45,331 nucleotides of DNA from Acidobacteria bacterium RIFCSPLOWO2_02_FULL_61_28 (GTDB taxonomy: Bacteria; Acidobacteriota; Terriglobia; 2-12-FULL-54-10): assembly GCA_001767035.1 (NCBI GenBank), contig MEKR01000046.1:1-45331 (forward strand), given 5' to 3'. Under the pieces are notes generated by a model that did no database searches, had not been told where the DNA came from, and worked only from the letters and a program-made list of their open reading frames with translations. Positions within the stretch are counted from its first letter, which is position 1, and each line of letters starts with the position of its first letter. The translations under genes were made by a program, and so were the position numbers. Shown piece after piece: positions 42,428 to 45,331 of this stretch.

Positions 42428-43280
42428 GACGCTTCGTCAGTCCGCGGCACAGCAATGCTTCGATCCGTTTCGATTTCTTTGAGGAATCTTTGATCTGGCC
42501 AGCAATCCATTTATAGAGGTCGCGAATGTCCACCTCTGCTTCGTCAGCGACCTTTTGGGCAGTGATATCGTATTTTGCTCGAAATGTCTCGATTAGGCGC
42601 TGCCGTTCGTTAAGGGGTGTGCATGGTACCCGGTCAGTGTTTTCCAGCGGATCAACCGAAACAAACTTGCCGTGATCGTCCAGAAGCACTTGCTCCTCAA
42701 GCGAGACAAAGGTGATCCCGCGACGCAGAATCAGCTCTTGCGTGCTAACGTTACGATACTGGTGGGTCGGAACAAGAAGCACGAACGGACCTTCAACCTC
42801 AACAAGCAGATCTCGAAAACCCGAGTGGAATTGCTCGGAGAATGACACGGCAGCGAAGAAGACCGGCTGGTGCCGGTTTGCCCGTCGAGTTGAGAGACCG
42901 ACGCTCCAGATACAATGGCCGCGGCGATTAGGCGCGTGCCAGCGGATGCCTAGTGCGACAGCAATGTCCTTCGTGAAGGCGGTAATGTCCAGCTCGTGGA
43001 TAAGGGTATCCACTCGGGTGAGCGGTACCTCTCCGCAATTGATCCAGGGATCGCGGCACAGCGCGACGATTTCGCCGTCACCGTAATCTACGATTCTTCG
43101 GGGGCAGTTACCGCCGCCCATTGCTGGGCACGGGTAAGTGGAACCGCAGGAATCCGTGGCGCGGAGATACGGGCGGATCACAGGATAGTCCGGCCCGCAG
43201 TGATGTTCCCAAAAAGCGGAGATCGCTAGCAGGGCTGGGATTTGCTCAAGTGCCTGCCACAGCCGGTTCAGTTTCCTCAT
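42417..43280 (-). CDS. Unrecognised island protein with Cys motif and C-terminal HTH
   Basis: A 287-residue protein whose ATG (43280) overlaps the stop of the upstream 385-residue gene by 4 bp. A cysteine-rich part near residues 45-85 (D-S-C-G-S-T-Y-P-C, G-N-C-P-R-R, A-L-C-R-D-P-W-I-N-C-G) may bind zinc. The last 60 residues (R-Q-R-L-I-E-T-F-R-A-K-Y-D-I-T, V-D-I-R-D-L-Y-K-W) look like a helix-turn-helix. The middle contains H-C-I-W-S-V-G-L and P-F-V-L-L-V-P-T. I know no family name. Strict coupling to the upstream gene suggests the two act together. Confidence 0.75.
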   Translation of the reverse strand: MRKLNRLWQALEQIPALLAISAFWEHHCGPDYPVIRPYLRATDSCGSTYPCPAMGGGNCPRRIVDYGDGEIVALCRDPWINCGEVPLTRVDTLIHELDITAFTKDIAVALGIRWHAPNRRGHCIWSVGLSTRRANRHQPVFFAAVSFSEQFHSGFRDLLVEVEGPFVLLVPTHQYRNVSTQELILRRGITFVSLEEQVLLDDHGKFVSVDPLENTDRVPCTPLNERQRLIETFRAKYDITAQKVADEAEVDIRDLYKWIAGQIKDSSKKSKRIEALLCRGLTKRPRP

Positions 43281-44434
43281 GCTCGGGCCGCCATTCCAAT
43301 TAAGATGAAACCACGCGCCCGTAGCCATGTTTCGATGATCACAGCTTTCTCTCCCCGACCATAGGCAGCGGTGTTCCGTGGGCGGATCGACACCGAACGA
43401 GGCTTCTTCTCGCCCTCCAGTTTCACACTGAAAACAGCCTGAGGGATCTCCGCCTTCAGGTCTATGCTGCGGTTCAGCGCCGCTAGCGATTGAAATACGT
43501 CGTCAGCACTGTACTTTTCAGCTAGGTTAAATGCATTTGGCCAGGAGTACTCAATCTCCTGCAAACGCACCCACTCGATTCCAGGAACATCGCGGCAGCA
43601 AAGGGCAGCCGGCCCTTGCTCCCTCAAGGGATCAAGCGTGTACTTCGCGGTGTACACGAACTTTTCCTCGTCGCCAAACAGGTGCTTGCCGAATTTCTGG
43701 ACGTAGAGACGGAGTTCCCCCAGCGTGCTGGTGTTGATTCGGAATTCGTTATTAACCAGGTCGTAGATCACTACGTCGGTTTTTTCGGGGCGAAAGAATG
43801 TGCACGTGGACTGGGCACCTTTCCGGCTGGGCTCCCGCTTGCACGGCTGCCCGTGCTGGATGAGGAAGCGAACCTCACCAGGAGAGTCTTTCCGGATTAC
43901 TTTGCAGCCCACGCCCCGCTTCCGGGACTCGAACCAGCCGTCCAGGTCTTGTTCCAGTTCGGTGAAATCCCGCGGTAGCGATTCTGCCGGGGCCACCTCC
44001 TTGGGATTTTTCGCCCGGAAGCTCTCAAACTTCTTCCGGCGGTGGAAGAGTTCGGCACGCTCCATCCGCACGAGCGCCTCGGGTACCGCTAGCCAGATGC
44101 GGGTCGTCAAGTCTTTTGCCGTCGCTTCTCCGTCGCCGGTATCAACGGTGTTCCGCCGGGCGATATCCAGCAGTTCATCGAAGTTCTCATCAGTCCCGAT
44201 GTTACCGATGACATGCAACGCCTCGACAAGGCTGGATTCCATGTTTTCGTCTGGTTGCGCCAGGATGCCGGCCAGCTTCAGGTAGTTGATCTCTTCGACG
44301 CCATCGCTCGGAAAGGAGAATCCCTTCTCTTCGAAAAAAGGCTGGTACGGGATCAAAAGCTCCAAAAGGTTCCGTACCTGAACCTTCTTGAGGAGGTCCG
44401 GTTGAGCAAAGCTCTTCGGATTGAATCGCGCCAT
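43277..44434 (-). CDS. Unrecognised 385-residue island protein
   Basis: Begins M-A-R-F-N-P-K-S-F with GAGG before the ATG. Helical N-terminal half (L-L-E-L-L-I-P-Y-Q-P-F-F, L-K-L-A-G-I-L), a charged middle with F-H-R-R-K-K-F-E-S-F-R, and a beta-rich C-terminal half containing T-F-F-R-P-E-K-T-D-V-V-I-Y, E-L-R-L-Y-V-Q-K-F-G and P-R-S-V-S-I-R-P-R-N. I believe similar proteins occur in genomic islands of other bacteria but I cannot name a domain. It is the first gene of the leftward train behind a strong promoter region and is coupled to the next gene. Confidence 0.75.
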   Translation of the reverse strand: MARFNPKSFAQPDLLKKVQVRNLLELLIPYQPFFEEKGFSFPSDGVEEINYLKLAGILAQPDENMESSLVEALHVIGNIGTDENFDELLDIARRNTVDTGDGEATAKDLTTRIWLAVPEALVRMERAELFHRRKKFESFRAKNPKEVAPAESLPRDFTELEQDLDGWFESRKRGVGCKVIRKDSPGEVRFLIQHGQPCKREPSRKGAQSTCTFFRPEKTDVVIYDLVNNEFRINTSTLGELRLYVQKFGKHLFGDEEKFVYTAKYTLDPLREQGPAALCCRDVPGIEWVRLQEIEYSWPNAFNLAEKYSADDVFQSLAALNRSIDLKAEIPQAVFSVKLEGEKKPRSVSIRPRNTAAYGRGEKAVIIETWLRARGFILIGMAARA

Positions 44435-44529
44435 GTAATTTGTCCTCAGTCAGAAGTGGGATGGGTAACAATAGGTATCACTCCCTCGAACCCTCTCCAG
44501 CGGGTTTGGGTCAAGTCTTAAGAGCCCTG

Positions 44530-44575
44530 ATTATATCATGGCGAATATAAAGCGAAAGGAAATATCGGTTGTCAA
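44530..44575 (-). promoter_or_regulatory. Promoter region of the leftward island operon
   Basis: On the minus strand: TTGACA (44570-44575), 18 bp, TTTATA (44546-44551), and further on an extended -10 element TGATATAAT (44530-44538). Either or both could start transcription toward 44434 with a leader of about 90-105 nt. The 165-bp gap holds nothing else recognisable. Confidence 0.6.
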
Positions 44576-44599
44576 TCCCTTGAAAAGGCGGTTGATCCC

Positions 44600-45235
44600 C
44601 TAGCGGACCGAGCAGTTCAAGAAGCGGTTCAAGAAACGGTCCATGACGGTCCTGGACGGCAGGAGTTTATAAATGCCTATCGCGTAGCCAGACTCAAATG
44701 TGAATGAGATCGGTGCCCACAGCCTACTTCCATCTCCAGGCTTTGGGTTCCCCCACCTGGCGGGAGCAACACCATGCAGGACAGGATTTAGGAACTGAGC
44801 AGCGGCTTGTCCGGCGTCCTTGAGGGTGGGCCAGGGGAGATCCAATTCCCGTGCTAACTTCTTATAGGGGGCGGAGAGTCGAGTCGGAGGCTCTGGCATC
44901 TTTTCGGGAATAGCATGGGTGCCTCTGGCTTGAAACGTGCCATCGATGGCGCGCCTCAGCTTGGTGCTGGCAAACTTGCCGATTGAAGCCGCCAAAAGAA
45001 CATCTGTCAGGTCCCGCACGCGGCTTGTGGCTCCACCTGCGTAGGCCCGCGTATAGGCGTGCAGCTTCTCAGCAACCTGCGTCGTTAGCGCATAGCAACG
45101 GACGCCGTAAGAACTATTCCAGCGAAGGCAAGGAAATCGGGCACCGTGACCATCTCAGGGGCATCCAAGATTGGGTCCCCTTGTCCCACGTAGAAATGGA
45201 AAGTCTCAAACAGGCGGCTATCACCCACTGCGCGA
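44600..45235 (-). pseudogene. AbiEii-like nucleotidyltransferase toxin, broken
   Basis: The C-terminal 139 residues (from 45019 leftward) continue, without a usable start, from T-T-Q-V-A-E-K-L-H-A-Y-T, the hallmark of AbiEii/AbiGii-type nucleotidyltransferases, into R-D-L-T-D-V-L-L, G-T-H-A-I-P and A-Q-F-L-N-P-V-L. Upstream (about 45235-45110) the family stretch F-H-F-Y-V-G, V-P-D-F-L-A-F-A-G-I is in a different frame; the break is near 45102-45121. A stop codon occurs just before about 45235 in that frame, so the N-terminal catalytic part is lost or disrupted again. AbiEii toxins act with an AbiEi antitoxin, which is not in the window. Likely inactive. Confidence 0.7.
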
Positions 45236-45331
45236 AATCATTAGAGAAGGAAGGGTAGTGGTGGGATTCCAGGCTTTGAAACGTGTGGTTGAAAATGCAG
45301 GCGTCAGAAACTTTGGTCAGGTTCTGGGCCA

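Larger units (their letters stand above)
34019..45331. mobile_element. Integrated phage-like genomic island, left part
   Basis: Starts at the tRNA-Pro fragment and runs off the right edge. It carries a tyrosine integrase, an HTH/excisionase-like gene, a phage-type replication set (SNF2 helicase, VRR-NUC, primase), short phage-like proteins, and accessory genes. Structural phage genes are not seen. Genes run leftward in one train with 4-bp overlaps, apart from the rightward DUF6883-DUF4926 pair near the boundary. The integrase, primase and AbiEii-like genes are broken, so the element is probably no longer mobile on its own. The dispersed palindromes of the core genome are absent here, a further sign of separate origin. 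Confidence 0.85.

Noticed and set aside
44983-45258. 91-codon plus-strand frame at the right edge
   Set aside because: Antisense to the AbiEii-like remnant, whose family motifs are recognisable on the minus strand.

Overview
The window looks like a piece of an Acidobacteriota chromosome, most likely a Solibacter/Bryobacter-type organism (order Bryobacterales). Two secreted proteins (29192-31093 and 31293-33161) end in the domain described as the Solibacter C-terminal domain (TIGR03437). The first genes encode DUF6152-type and related exported proteins common in that phylum, GC is high, and the intergenic spaces are full of short palindromic repeats. No rRNA or complete tRNA gene is present. 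The assignment is an inference from gene content only.

Layout. (1) 1-3918, minus strand: two short operons, each behind a near-duplicate ~190-bp upstream cassette carrying a clear sigma-70 promoter. One makes two exported proteins. The other makes a Tat-exported thiamine-diphosphate enzyme translationally coupled to a one-haem cytochrome c. (2) 4358-20030, plus strand: an expanded MoxR/Bat-type cluster (DUF4159, VWA/amidotransferase-like membrane protein, caspase-like protein without its cysteine, TPR-gluzincin, MoxR ATPase, DUF58, BatA, DUF4175). It probably forms one membrane-associated chaperone or stress complex whose role in this phylum is not established. (3) 20127-28362: a PilZ protein, a strong terminator, then an iron-sulfur assembly block sufB-sufC-sufD-sufS-sufU-sufT-rrf2-mrp. 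A 22-bp direct repeat overlaps the suf promoter and is a likely operator for the encoded Rrf2 regulator. (4) 28458-33161: a small ORF, a DUF971 protein, a secreted CotH-kinase protein and a secreted purple-acid-phosphatase-like protein. (5) 33158-33922: a DUF433 remnant and a VapBC-type toxin-antitoxin pair.

(6) 34019 to the right edge is an integrated element. Its left boundary is the 3' half of a tRNA-Pro(GGG) gene, followed by GACTCCA repeats that could be integrase arm sites. A long leftward gene train encodes two unrecognised proteins, an HTH/excisionase-like protein, a SNF2 helicase, phage-type small proteins, a VRR-NUC nuclease, a primase and an integrase. The integrase and primase are frameshifted, the primase is fused to the tail of a UvrD-like helicase, and an AbiEii-like toxin gene at the right edge is broken. 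I noticed no comparable lesion in the 33 kb to the left, so the element seems to be decaying. Intact cargo includes a DUF6883-DUF4926 pair and the unrecognised pair at 42417-44434, which are candidates for undescribed accessory systems.

The core region is also marked by several families of dispersed repeats that often sit exactly at stop codons. One copy lies in frame inside the DUF58 gene.
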